Assembly (NCBI GenBank): GCA_025359105.1
Contig: JANYHK010000044.1
Coordinates: 1-64,000 of the forward strand
Direction of reading: 5' to 3'
DNA from: Myxococcales bacterium
GTDB lineage: Bacteria; Myxococcota_A; Polyangia; Polyangiales; Polyangiaceae
Length of the DNA stretch: 64,000 nucleotides
The position numbers were made by a program, and so were the translations under genes. Below the pieces are notes generated by a model that was not told where the DNA came from, ran no database searches, and saw only the letters and a program-made list of their open reading frames with translations. This document shows positions 39,034-46,687 of this stretch, one piece after another; within the stretch, counting starts at the first letter, position 1, and every line of letters begins with the position of its first letter.

Positions 39034-42000
39034 TCAGGAGCAGCCCATGCTGTTGCCGCAGTTGAGGCACTTGTAGCAAGCGCCGTTCCTCACCGTGATG
39101 TGGCCGCACACATCGCACACCGGCGCGTCGCCCATCATCTCCTCGAGCTGCGCGTCGAGCGCGCTCGCCTGGGCCGTGCTGGCCATCGTCGTCTCGACGC
39201 CGGGCAGCCGCGCCCCGTGCGGGCTCGGCTCCAAGGCCTCGCCCAGCCCCTCGTTCATTCGGGCAGACCGCGCGACGGCCTCCCGCGTGTGCGAGAGCGA
39301 CGGCATCTCCGCCGTCTTGCTGAGATCGCGCATCGATGCGACGTCACGCCCCGAGATGGGGGCCGCGTCGACCTCGCGGTACGGGGTCTTGGGCTGGTCG
39401 ACCGACACGTCCTCGCCTTCCGGCTTCACGTGCGCCAGATCGTACCGGTGCAGGTACTCGATGCCGAGGACGCGGAACAGGTAGTCGACGATCGAGGTGG
39501 CCAGCTTGACGTTCGGGTGCCCCTCGACCGAGCCCTGGGGCTCGAAGCGGGTGAACGTGAACTGCTCGACGTACGTCTCGAGCGGCACGCCGAACTGCAG
39601 GCCAATCGACACGCTCATCGCGAAGCAGTTCATCAGGCTGCGGAAGGCGGCGCCCTCCTTGTGCATGTCGATGAAGATCTCGCCGAGCGTGCCGTCCTCG
39701 TACTCGCCGGTACGGAGGAAGATCTTGTGACCGCCGACGCGCCCCTCCTGCGTGAAGCCGTGGCGCTTGCGCGGCAGGCGAACGCGGAGGCCGTGCGGCC
39801 GGGTGAGCGGCAGGACGAGCTGCTGCGAGTCCTGCTGCTCGTGCGTGATCGGGATGGGCGAGAGGCCTTGCGAAAGCGTGTCGGCCTTGGCCTTCGCCGC
39901 GGCCGCATCCTTCTTGTCCTTCGCGTCGTCCTTGCTGTCCTTGCTCGACGTGGAGAGCGGCTGCGAAGCCTTGCAACCGTCGCGGTAGAGCGCGACGGCC
40001 TTGAGGCCCAGCCGCCAGCCCTCCTCGTAGACCTTGGCGATCTCCTCCACCGTCGCCTCGTTGGGGAGGTTGACGGTTTTGCTGATGGCGCCCGAGAGGA
40101 AGGGCTGCGTGGCGCCCATCATCTTCACGTGGCTCATCGGCGCGAGGTAGCGCACGCCCGTCTTGCCGCAGCGGTTCGCGCAGTCGAAGATCGCGTAGTG
40201 CTCCGGCTTGAGGTACGGCGCGCCTTCGATCGTCATGCGGCCGACGATCGCGTCGTTCGCCTCGTCGATCTCCTCCTTCGAGAAGCCGAGGTGCGTGAGC
40301 AGGCTGAAGCCCTTCTTGCTCTTCTGCTCTCGCGTCACGCCGAGGCGCTCGTACGCCTCTTCGCCGAGGACCCAGGGGCCGAACGCGAAGTCGATCTCGA
40401 ACACGCCGGGGAGCGCGGTCTCGGCCTTCGCGAGATCCGCGTCGGTCAGGCCCTTCTCCTTCAGCGAGCGGCGGCTGACGTGCGGTGAGCCGAGGAGCGT
40501 GTTCGTGCCCTGGACGAACGCGACGATCTCCTGCACCTCGCGCGCCGAGTAGCCGAGGCGCGAGAGCGCCTTGGGGACCGACTGGTTCACGATCTTGAAG
40601 TAGCCGCCGCCGGCGAGCTTCTTGAACTTCACGAGCGCGAAGTCCGGCTCGATGCCGGTCGTGTCGCAGTCCATCAAGAGGCCGATGGTGCCGGTCGGCG
40701 CGAGCACGGTGGCCTGCGCGTTGCGGTAGCCGTGCTTCTCGCCGAGCTTGACGGCGTTGTCCCAGTCCTCGCACGCGGCCTTGTAGAGATCGCCCGGGCA
40801 GAGGTCGCGGTTGAGCGCGCGCGCCGCTTCGCGGTGCATGCCCATGACGCGGAGCATGGAGTCGCGGTTGTTCGCGAAGCCGTTGAAGGGCCCCTTGGTC
40901 GCGGCCATCTCGGCGCTCGCCTTGTAGGCGTGGCCGCACATGATCGCGGTGAGCGCGCCGGCGATGGCGCGGCCCTCGTCCGAGTCGTACGGGACCCCGA
41001 GCTGCATCAGCATCGAGCCGAGGTTGGCGTAGCCGAGGCCGAGGGGGCGGTAGTCGTGGCTATTTTTGGCGATCTGCTTGGTCGGGTAGCTGGACAGATC
41101 GACCAGGATCTCCTGCGCGATGAAGAAGGTGCGGCAGGCGCTGCGGTAGCCGTCGACGTCGAAGCTCTGCGTCCCGTCGTCCTCGTCCCTCAGGAACTTG
41201 GTCAGGTTGACCGACGAGAGGTTGCAGGCCGTGTCGTCGAGGAACATGTACTCGGAGCACGGGTTCGACGCGTTGATCTTCCCGCTGTTCGGGCAGGTGT
41301 GCCATTTGTTGATCGTCGAGTCGTACTGCACCCCGGGATCGGCGCACGACCACGCGGCCTCGGCGACCATCTGCCAGAGGTCCTTCGCCTCGTGCGTCTC
41401 GCAGACCTCGCCGGTCGTGCGCATGATCGTCTGCCACTTGCCGCCCGCCAGGACGGCCTTCATGAAGTCGTCCGTCACGCGGATCGAGTTGTTCGAGTTC
41501 TGCCCGCTGATCGTGTGGTAGGCCTCGCCGTTGAAATCGCTGGAGTACCCGCCGGCGATGAGCGCGTGGGCCTTCTTCTCCTCGCGCGACTTCCACTGGA
41601 TGAAGTCGACGATCTCCGGGTGGTCCATGTCGAGGCAGACCATCTTGGCCGCGCGGCGCGTCGTGCCGCCGCTCTTCGTCGCGCCGGCGGCGCGGTCGAA
41701 GACCTCGAGGAAGCTCATGAGGCCCGAGCTGGTGCCGCCGCCCGAGAGCTTCTCCTGCTTGCCGCGGATCGAGCTGAAGTTCGTGCCGGTGCCCGAGCCG
41801 TACTTGAAGAGGCGCGCCTCGAACTTGATGAGGTCGTAGATGCTCATCAGATCGTCGTCGACGTGCTGGATGAAGCACGCCGAGCACTGCGGGCGCTCGT
41901 AGGCGTTCGCGGTCTCGACCATGTTCGACGCCGGGGACGCTTTGCCGTCCCACGCCCAGTTGCCGCCCGACCCCTCGATACCGTAGCGCTGGAAGAGGCC

Positions 42001-42585
42001 GCAGTTGAACCACACCGGCGAGTTGAACGCGCCGTACTGGTGGACGAGCAAGAAGGAGAGCTCGGCCTCGAACGTCTCGGCGTCGGCCTTCGACGCGAAG
42101 TAGCCGCCGAACTTTTCGCCCGCCTCACGGATCGTGTGGGCGATGCGGTAGACGACCTCTTGGACGCTCTTCTCGCCGCCGCTCTTGTCATTGGCGCCCT
42201 TGTCGCCGTGGAGGCCCGCCTTGCGGAAATACTTGGAGATGACGATGTCCGTCGCGAGCTGGCTCCAGCCCGCCGGGATGAGCGCGCCGTCCATCTTGAA
42301 GACGACGGAGCCGTCCGGGTTCGTGATGACGCTGGAGCGGCGCTCGTACTGCACCTCCTCGAGCGGGTTGCTGCCCGGCGCCGTGAAGTGACGCGGCATC
42401 GTGACCCCGACGCGCGCCTTCGCGCTGGCGTGGCCGTTAGCCTGCGCCTGCGCGGCAGTGCCCTTGCCCTTCGTACTGGGGAGGCCGGCTTTGCTCGCGT
42501 GTTTGCGCGCTGCTGTCACGACGCTGTGTCCGTTCTTCTTCCCGCCGTCCGGCGAACGCACCCCGAAGTCCGATGATTGTGCCAT
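39034..42585 (-). CDS. nrdJ: Adenosylcobalamin-dependent (class II) ribonucleotide reductase
   Basis: 1183 aa. A disordered Lys/Ser/Gly N-terminus (1-60) precedes the catalytic barrel: GSGTGTNFSSIRG (about 262), NPCSEYMFLDDTACNLSSVNL split across the active-site region (about 440), and ATVLAPTGTIGLLMDCDTTG. After a Lys/Asp-rich linker the C-terminus ends with a zinc-ribbon CDVCGHITVRNGACYKCLNCG (about 1152-1183), which delivers reducing equivalents. It makes dNTPs from NDPs/NTPs without oxygen dependence. ATG 42585 has AAGGAGG at 42591-42597, 5 nt upstream; the longer frame is discarded. The upstream region is unusually long and structured. Confidence 0.95.
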   Translation of the reverse strand: MAQSSDFGVRSPDGGKKNGHSVVTAARKHASKAGLPSTKGKGTAAQAQANGHASAKARVGVTMPRHFTAPGSNPLEEVQYERRSSVITNPDGSVVFKMDGALIPAGWSQLATDIVISKYFRKAGLHGDKGANDKSGGEKSVQEVVYRIAHTIREAGEKFGGYFASKADAETFEAELSFLLVHQYGAFNSPVWFNCGLFQRYGIEGSGGNWAWDGKASPASNMVETANAYERPQCSACFIQHVDDDLMSIYDLIKFEARLFKYGSGTGTNFSSIRGKQEKLSGGGTSSGLMSFLEVFDRAAGATKSGGTTRRAAKMVCLDMDHPEIVDFIQWKSREEKKAHALIAGGYSSDFNGEAYHTISGQNSNNSIRVTDDFMKAVLAGGKWQTIMRTTGEVCETHEAKDLWQMVAEAAWSCADPGVQYDSTINKWHTCPNSGKINASNPCSEYMFLDDTACNLSSVNLTKFLRDEDDGTQSFDVDGYRSACRTFFIAQEILVDLSSYPTKQIAKNSHDYRPLGLGYANLGSMLMQLGVPYDSDEGRAIAGALTAIMCGHAYKASAEMAATKGPFNGFANNRDSMLRVMGMHREAARALNRDLCPGDLYKAACEDWDNAVKLGEKHGYRNAQATVLAPTGTIGLLMDCDTTGIEPDFALVKFKKLAGGGYFKIVNQSVPKALSRLGYSAREVQEIVAFVQGTNTLLGSPHVSRRSLKEKGLTDADLAKAETALPGVFEIDFAFGPWVLGEEAYERLGVTREQKSKKGFSLLTHLGFSKEEIDEANDAIVGRMTIEGAPYLKPEHYAIFDCANRCGKTGVRYLAPMSHVKMMGATQPFLSGAISKTVNLPNEATVEEIAKVYEEGWRLGLKAVALYRDGCKASQPLSTSSKDSKDDAKDKKDAAAAKAKADTLSQGLSPIPITHEQQDSQQLVLPLTRPHGLRVRLPRKRHGFTQEGRVGGHKIFLRTGEYEDGTLGEIFIDMHKEGAAFRSLMNCFAMSVSIGLQFGVPLETYVEQFTFTRFEPQGSVEGHPNVKLATSIVDYLFRVLGIEYLHRYDLAHVKPEGEDVSVDQPKTPYREVDAAPISGRDVASMRDLSKTAEMPSLSHTREAVARSARMNEGLGEALEPSPHGARLPGVETTMASTAQASALDAQLEEMMGDAPVCDVCGHITVRNGACYKCLNCGNSMGCS

Positions 42586-42669
42586 AGCCGCCTCCTTCTT
42601 CCTTCTCACGCATGCAACCACTCGGGCTTGCTTGGGAGCCGACCGACGGTCGCGCTCTCCTCCCGAGAC

Positions 42670-42708
42670 AAAAAAATCCCCTCCCGCCACGGACGGGGTC
42701 CGTGGGGG
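42670..42708 (-). terminator. Hairpin and U7 tract in the nrdJ leader (possible attenuator)
   Basis: On the minus strand CCACGGA pairs with TCCGTGG (stem 42687-42705), with an outer C4/G4 pairing possible, and a U7 run (42676-42670) follows. It lies about 85 nt upstream of the nrdJ start and faces it. Ten nt between the inner stem and the U tract weakens it as a plain terminator, but it fits an attenuator. Confidence 0.4.
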
Positions 42709-42885
42709 CACGTTTCGCTGTGGAGAACTTGGGGGGCGACCGCCGGATCACCGGAGGGACCGCCCGTTTCGCCTTGCTCCGGCTCCCGCTTCGCCCCCGC
42801 CCCCGTCTCGCCGCCTCCACCAGAGGAGAGCGTCGGTCAGGAGGTCGTCGCGCCAGCGTTCATCCGTACAGGCTTCCGTTTCAGG

Positions 42886-42902
42886 TTGAACCTTTGTTCA
42901 GT
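42886..42902. promoter_or_regulatory. LexA-box-like GAAC-N4-GTTC site
   Basis: TTGAACCTTTGTTCAGT: the GAAC-CTTT-GTTC palindrome resembles Gram-positive SOS boxes and fits most positions of the published Myxococcus LexA box (CTRHAMRYBYGTTCAGS). A further GAAC at 42909-42912 lies nearby. Confidence 0.35.
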
Positions 42903-43032
42903 ACCGCTGAACCCGCTCTGGCCTTCTCGCCCGGCCCCTCTTCGCTCACGACGCTCGATAGTGAGATGATGCAACTACCGTCCGCGCGGCGCAGGCTTGG
43001 ACTCGCCAGCGACAGCGGAAGCCAGCATATAA

Positions 43033-43048
43033 CCCCAAGATCTAGTAG
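43033..43048. promoter_or_regulatory. NrdR-box-like element
   Basis: CCCCAAGATCTAGTAG matches the core of the NrdR consensus (C-x-CWA-x-AT-x-TWGT) at about 10 of 16 positions. It is about 450 nt from nrdJ and no clear second box at the usual phasing was seen, so confidence is low. Confidence 0.3.
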
Positions 43049-43198
43049 ATGTCCAGGAATATGGATACTCCATGTCGTACCTACAGTGTGGGGCGGGGGG
43101 TCCCGTCTCGACCCACATTTGCGCATGTTATGTAAGCGCTTGGGATCTTTCAGAACACGGAGTCGCTCGAACAGCGCTGAACAGAGGATGGGCCCAGG

Positions 43199-43274
43199 TG
43201 CTCCACAGACTCATCCGTGCTTGTTCAGGGGTTTCCCACGGGGTTAGCCACAACTTCTCGGTCTCTGTGGAGAA
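43199..43274. promoter_or_regulatory. Cluster of DnaA-box-like 9-mers
   Basis: TGCTCCACA (43199), TTAGCCACA (43244, 8/9 to TTATCCACA) and, on the minus strand, TTCTCCACA (43266-43274); another TTCTCCACA lies on the minus strand at 42719-42727. DnaA regulates nrd promoters in some bacteria, so this could be regulatory. Confidence 0.3.
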
Positions 43275-43314
43275 GAAAAAGGACGCGAGGCCGTCTTGGA
43301 AACGTCACCGAGCC

Positions 43315-43665
43315 TCAGTCGTCGTTCGGCGTGGCCTTCGACGGCTTCTCTTTCGGGAGCTCGATCTTCGGCTTGCGTACGGTCTTGTCGCCCTTCTTCG
43401 CGGTGGGCGCCTTGTAGAGGAGGAACGTTCGGCCGATCACCTGCGCGAGCACGGCGCCGGTCTCGGCGGCCAGCGCTGCGGCGGCTTCTTTTCGATCGAG
43501 CGGCGCCTCGGTGGCGACGCGGACCTTGATCAGCTCGTGCGCGACGAGCTGAACCTCGGTCTGCTTCACGAGCGCCGGCGTGATGCCGCCCTTGCCGATC
43601 TGCACGACGGGGTCGAGCGCGTGTCCGAGCGCGCGGAGATGCGCGATGGCCTTCTTCGAGATCAT
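43315..43665 (-). CDS. yhbY: CRM-domain RNA-binding protein YhbY
   Basis: 116 aa. KAIAHLRALGHALDPVVQIGKGG, ELIKVRV and the closing block GAVLAQVIGRTFLLYKAP are the CRM (YhbY) domain, which includes the GxxG-type GKGG loop and binds pre-50S ribosomal RNA. A basic tail (KGDKTVRKPKIELPKEKPSK) follows. ATG 43665 overlaps the stop of the M16-like gene (ATGA), so it is translationally coupled to the peptidase pair. Confidence 0.88.
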   Translation of the reverse strand: MISKKAIAHLRALGHALDPVVQIGKGGITPALVKQTEVQLVAHELIKVRVATEAPLDRKEAAAALAAETGAVLAQVIGRTFLLYKAPTAKKGDKTVRKPKIELPKEKPSKATPNDD

Positions 43666-45218
43666 TTCTGCTCCGATGCGAGGGTCCTGATGGGGGCGAA
43701 CTGGTGCTCTGGATCGACGACGGTGACCTCGCCGAAGCGAGCGAGCGCGGAGCCGATCGCGTCGGCGTCTCCGGACACGACCACCAGCGCGCTGTCGGGG
43801 TGGTAGAGCTTGCTGGCCGCGCCCCACGTGGCGGTCGCCCCCGCGGCGCGGACGGCGGCGCGGTAGGTGTCCCAGTAGTCGTAGGGCAGGCGGAGCGTCG
43901 CGAGCTCCGCGGTCATGTTCGCGATGGCGCCGACCGTCTCCATGCGGATCGCGAAGACGTCGCTCAGGTAGCGCCGCGCGTCTTGCGTCTCGGCCTCCGT
44001 CACGCCCGAAGAGACGATGCGCTTTTCGTTCTCGAGGAGGCCCGTCACCGCGTCGGCGGTCTTTGCGGTCTGCGTGCCCGCGTAGGCAAGCACCGGCTGC
44101 GCGCCGTGCGCGAGCTCGACGACGCGCGAGTACGCGGAGTAGGCGAGGGAGCGCTGCTCGCGGACGTCGGCGAAGAGGCGCCCCGCCATGCCGCCGCCGA
44201 GGATCTGGTTGCACACGCGCGTCTCCGCCCAGTCGGCGGCGTCGCGGGTGGGGCCGAGGCTCACCACGAAGACGTCGCTCTGCGCGCTCTTGGGCCGGTG
44301 CGCCACGATCACGCGGCGCTTCGGGGACGCCGGCTTTTCGGGGAAATCGACCTTGGGCGGCGCCTCGCCGGCGAAGGCGCCGAACGCCTTGTCGACGAGG
44401 GCGGAGGCCGCCGCGTCGTCCACGTCGCCGGCCACGATGACCGTCACGTTCTTCGGAACGTAAAATCGCCGGTGAAAGTCGCGCACGGCGGCGGGCGTGA
44501 TCCTGGCGATGTCGGAGGGGAGGGCCCCATAGCTGGCGTAGGGCGAGCCCTCGGGGAAGAGCTCGCGAAAGACCGCGTGCATCGCCGTCAGCTGGCCGTT
44601 CGAGCGGAGCTGGTCCTCGGCCTCGTCGGTGGCGCGGGCCTTGAGCTTGCCGAGCTCCCCCTCGTCGAAGCGCGGCGCCTGCACGACCTCGGCGAGGATC
44701 GCGAGCGCCTCGGCGAAGTGGGCTCGCGTCACGCCCGTCGCGAGCGTCGTCGCGTCGTGGCCGACGTCCACGGAGAGATCGGCGCCGAGCCCCTCGACGC
44801 GGCGAAGCATCTCCGCGCTCGTCATCGAGCGCGTGCCGCCGTCCTTCAGCATCTCACCGGTGAGCTCCGCGAGGCCCGGCTGCTTCGGCGCGTAACCCAT
44901 GCCGGCGCGCACGACGACGCGCAGCTGCACGATGGGAAGGGCGTGCGCCTCGACGACGGCGACGGATACGCCATTTTTCAGGGTGCGGCCGTGCACGGCG
45001 GGGAACGGCGACGGACGCGCATCGCTCGAGGCCGGCGGGTGCTCGCGGCCGCCCCTCGCGGTCGCGGCGGCAGCGGCGGCGCCGGGCGCGTACCCCGGCA
45101 AGTCCACGTGCCGCGGGCCGATCGACCCGGTCGTCTCCCCGCAGCCGGCGCCGGAGCCGAGCGCCGCGAGGGCGACCGCCGGCACGAGCAACGTGAGGAG
45201 CAAGCGCGGGCGCTTCAC
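43662..45218 (-). CDS. M16-family peptidase-like protein, catalytically inactive
   Basis: 518 aa. Lipoprotein-like signal (GSGAGC), then an M16 fold: RTLKNGVSVAVVEAHALPIVQLRVVV, GLAELTGEMLKDGG in the position of the HxxEH motif (His residues absent), FYVPKNVTVIVAGDV, QSDVFVVSLGP, GGGMAGRLFADVREQRSLAYSAYS. It lacks the zinc-binding motif, so it is the non-catalytic partner of the downstream-adjacent active M16. GTG 45218 overlaps the stop of the upstream M16 gene (GTGA). Confidence 0.88.
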   Translation of the reverse strand: MKRPRLLLTLLVPAVALAALGSGAGCGETTGSIGPRHVDLPGYAPGAAAAAATARGGREHPPASSDARPSPFPAVHGRTLKNGVSVAVVEAHALPIVQLRVVVRAGMGYAPKQPGLAELTGEMLKDGGTRSMTSAEMLRRVEGLGADLSVDVGHDATTLATGVTRAHFAEALAILAEVVQAPRFDEGELGKLKARATDEAEDQLRSNGQLTAMHAVFRELFPEGSPYASYGALPSDIARITPAAVRDFHRRFYVPKNVTVIVAGDVDDAAASALVDKAFGAFAGEAPPKVDFPEKPASPKRRVIVAHRPKSAQSDVFVVSLGPTRDAADWAETRVCNQILGGGMAGRLFADVREQRSLAYSAYSRVVELAHGAQPVLAYAGTQTAKTADAVTGLLENEKRIVSSGVTEAETQDARRYLSDVFAIRMETVGAIANMTAELATLRLPYDYWDTYRAAVRAAGATATWGAASKLYHPDSALVVVSGDADAIGSALARFGEVTVVDPEHQFAPIRTLASEQK

Positions 45219-46630
45219 TTCTTGTCCTTGGGCGTGCCCCGCACCTGCGGCGCGGCGGCCTCGGCGGGCTTGACCTCGACGCGCGAGGTGCGCGCGGGCG
45301 TGAGGTACTTGCCGACCGCGCGCTGCACATCGGACTTGGTGATCTCGAGGTAGCGCCCGAGCTCCCCGTTCAAGAGCCCCGCGTCGCCCCAGAAGAGCTC
45401 GAGCTCCGCCAGCTTCTGCGCGCGCGCGAAATTGGACTGCAGGCCGAGGAGGAAGCTCGCCTCGAGGCGCGCGCGGAGCTTCTTCATGTCGTCGTCGGAG
45501 GGGCCCACCTTGGCGAGCAGCGCGAGCTCGTTCACGACGAGCCGCTCGACGTCGCCGATCTTCGCCCCCTTCGCCAGCTTGATTTCCATCTCGAGCGCGT
45601 CCGGTCCGCGATGGCGGTCGAGCGAGGCGTCGACCTCGATCGCGACCGCCCGCTCGCGAACGAGGAGCTTGTAGAGGCGCGAGCTCTCGCCGTCCGTCAG
45701 GAGCATCGCCGCGAGCTCGAGCGCGTAGTGGTCGGGCTGGCGCGATGGCGGGACGGCCCAACCGAGGAAGAGCGCCGGGAGCTTCGCGTGCGCGTCCAGG
45801 ACGACGTCGTCGCGCGGCGCGGTCTGCTCCGGCATGGAGCCCGGTTGGAAGGGCGCAGTCGTGGCGACCGGCCGGGCGTCGCCGAAGAACCGGCGGACGA
45901 GGCCCATCGCCGCGTCCGGCTCGAAGTCGCCAGCGATCGCGAGCACGGCGCTGCTCGGGCCGTAGTACGCCTCGTGGAAGCTCCGCACCCAGGAGAGCTC
46001 GGCGGCGTCGAGATCCTTCATCGTCCCGATCGCCGCGTGCTCGTACGGCCAGTACCCCTGGAAAATGAGCTCGGAGAGGCGGATCGACGCAGGCACGTAC
46101 GCTGCGTTCTCGACGCGCATGCGGTACTCCTCCTTCACGACCGCGCGCTGGTTTTCGAAGTTCTTCTGACTCACGTCGAGCGACTTCATCCGATCCGCCT
46201 CGAGCCACAGCGCCAGCGGCAGCTCGCTCGAAGGGAGCATCTCGTAGTAGTTCGTCCGGTCGCTGTTCGTCGTCCCGTTCAGGACGCCGCCATGGGCGCT
46301 CACGAGCTTGGCGTGCTCGCCGCGCGAGACGTTCCTCGAGCCCTGGAACATCATGTGCTCGAAGAGGTGCGCGAAGCCGCTGCGACCGCGCTCCTCGTTG
46401 CGGCCCCCGACGTCGTACAGGACGTCGACCGCGACGGTGGGCGAGGTGTGGTCCACCGCGAGGACGACGCGCAGGCCGTTGCCAAGCTTCTCCCGCCGGA
46501 CGTCGAGCTTCAGCTGCGGTGTGCTCGCGCCGCCCACAGCTCCTCCCGCCGGCGGAGGCGAGGCGGGGCCTGCGGCGGCTGCCGGAAACGCGGCCACGAG
46601 CAAGGCGAGGGCAGGCGCGAGCGTTCGCAT
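45215..46630 (-). CDS. M16-family zinc peptidase, active subunit
   Basis: 471 aa. Signal peptide, then M16: HLFEHMMF (HxxEH, 88-92) and the downstream Glu in NQRAVVKEEYRMRV, followed by YYGPSSAVLAIAGDF and LLTDGESSRLYKLLVRERAVA of the second half. Exported, so it likely trims peptides in the periplasm. Overlapping GTGA with the inactive partner indicates a heterodimer, as known for mitochondrial processing peptidase-type pairs. Confidence 0.9.
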   Translation of the reverse strand: MRTLAPALALLVAAFPAAAAGPASPPPAGGAVGGASTPQLKLDVRREKLGNGLRVVLAVDHTSPTVAVDVLYDVGGRNEERGRSGFAHLFEHMMFQGSRNVSRGEHAKLVSAHGGVLNGTTNSDRTNYYEMLPSSELPLALWLEADRMKSLDVSQKNFENQRAVVKEEYRMRVENAAYVPASIRLSELIFQGYWPYEHAAIGTMKDLDAAELSWVRSFHEAYYGPSSAVLAIAGDFEPDAAMGLVRRFFGDARPVATTAPFQPGSMPEQTAPRDDVVLDAHAKLPALFLGWAVPPSRQPDHYALELAAMLLTDGESSRLYKLLVRERAVAIEVDASLDRHRGPDALEMEIKLAKGAKIGDVERLVVNELALLAKVGPSDDDMKKLRARLEASFLLGLQSNFARAQKLAELELFWGDAGLLNGELGRYLEITKSDVQRAVGKYLTPARTSRVEVKPAEAAAPQVRGTPKDKK

Positions 46631-46687
46631 GACTGCACGACGTTTACCACGGCCAGGTGGCCTTGCGCGCGGACGGCGAGCGCGTCT

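Larger units (their letters stand above)
42586..43314. other. 729-nt non-coding upstream region of nrdJ
   Basis: No coding gene is supported. From nrdJ outward it holds a hairpin-U tract facing nrdJ (42670-42708), a GAAC-N4-GTTC site (42886-42902), an AT-rich stretch (about 43020-43075) with an ATGGA-TAC-TCCAT inverted repeat and an NrdR-box-like element, and DnaA-box-like repeats within a 9-bp inverted repeat (CTCCACAGA at 43201, TCTGTGGAG at 43264). I looked for a cobalamin riboswitch on the minus strand and did not recognise its conserved core. Confidence 0.6.

Noticed and set aside
40732-42576. 614-aa plus-strand frame antisense to nrdJ
   Set aside because: Arg/Leu/Val-rich shadow of nrdJ with no signature.
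42612-43247. 211-aa plus-strand open frame in the nrdJ upstream region
   Set aside because: No ribosome binding site, no coding signature, runs through regulatory-looking repeats.
42586-43314. Cobalamin riboswitch before nrdJ
   Set aside because: Searched both strands by eye for the conserved B12-box core and did not find it; a covariance search would be decisive.
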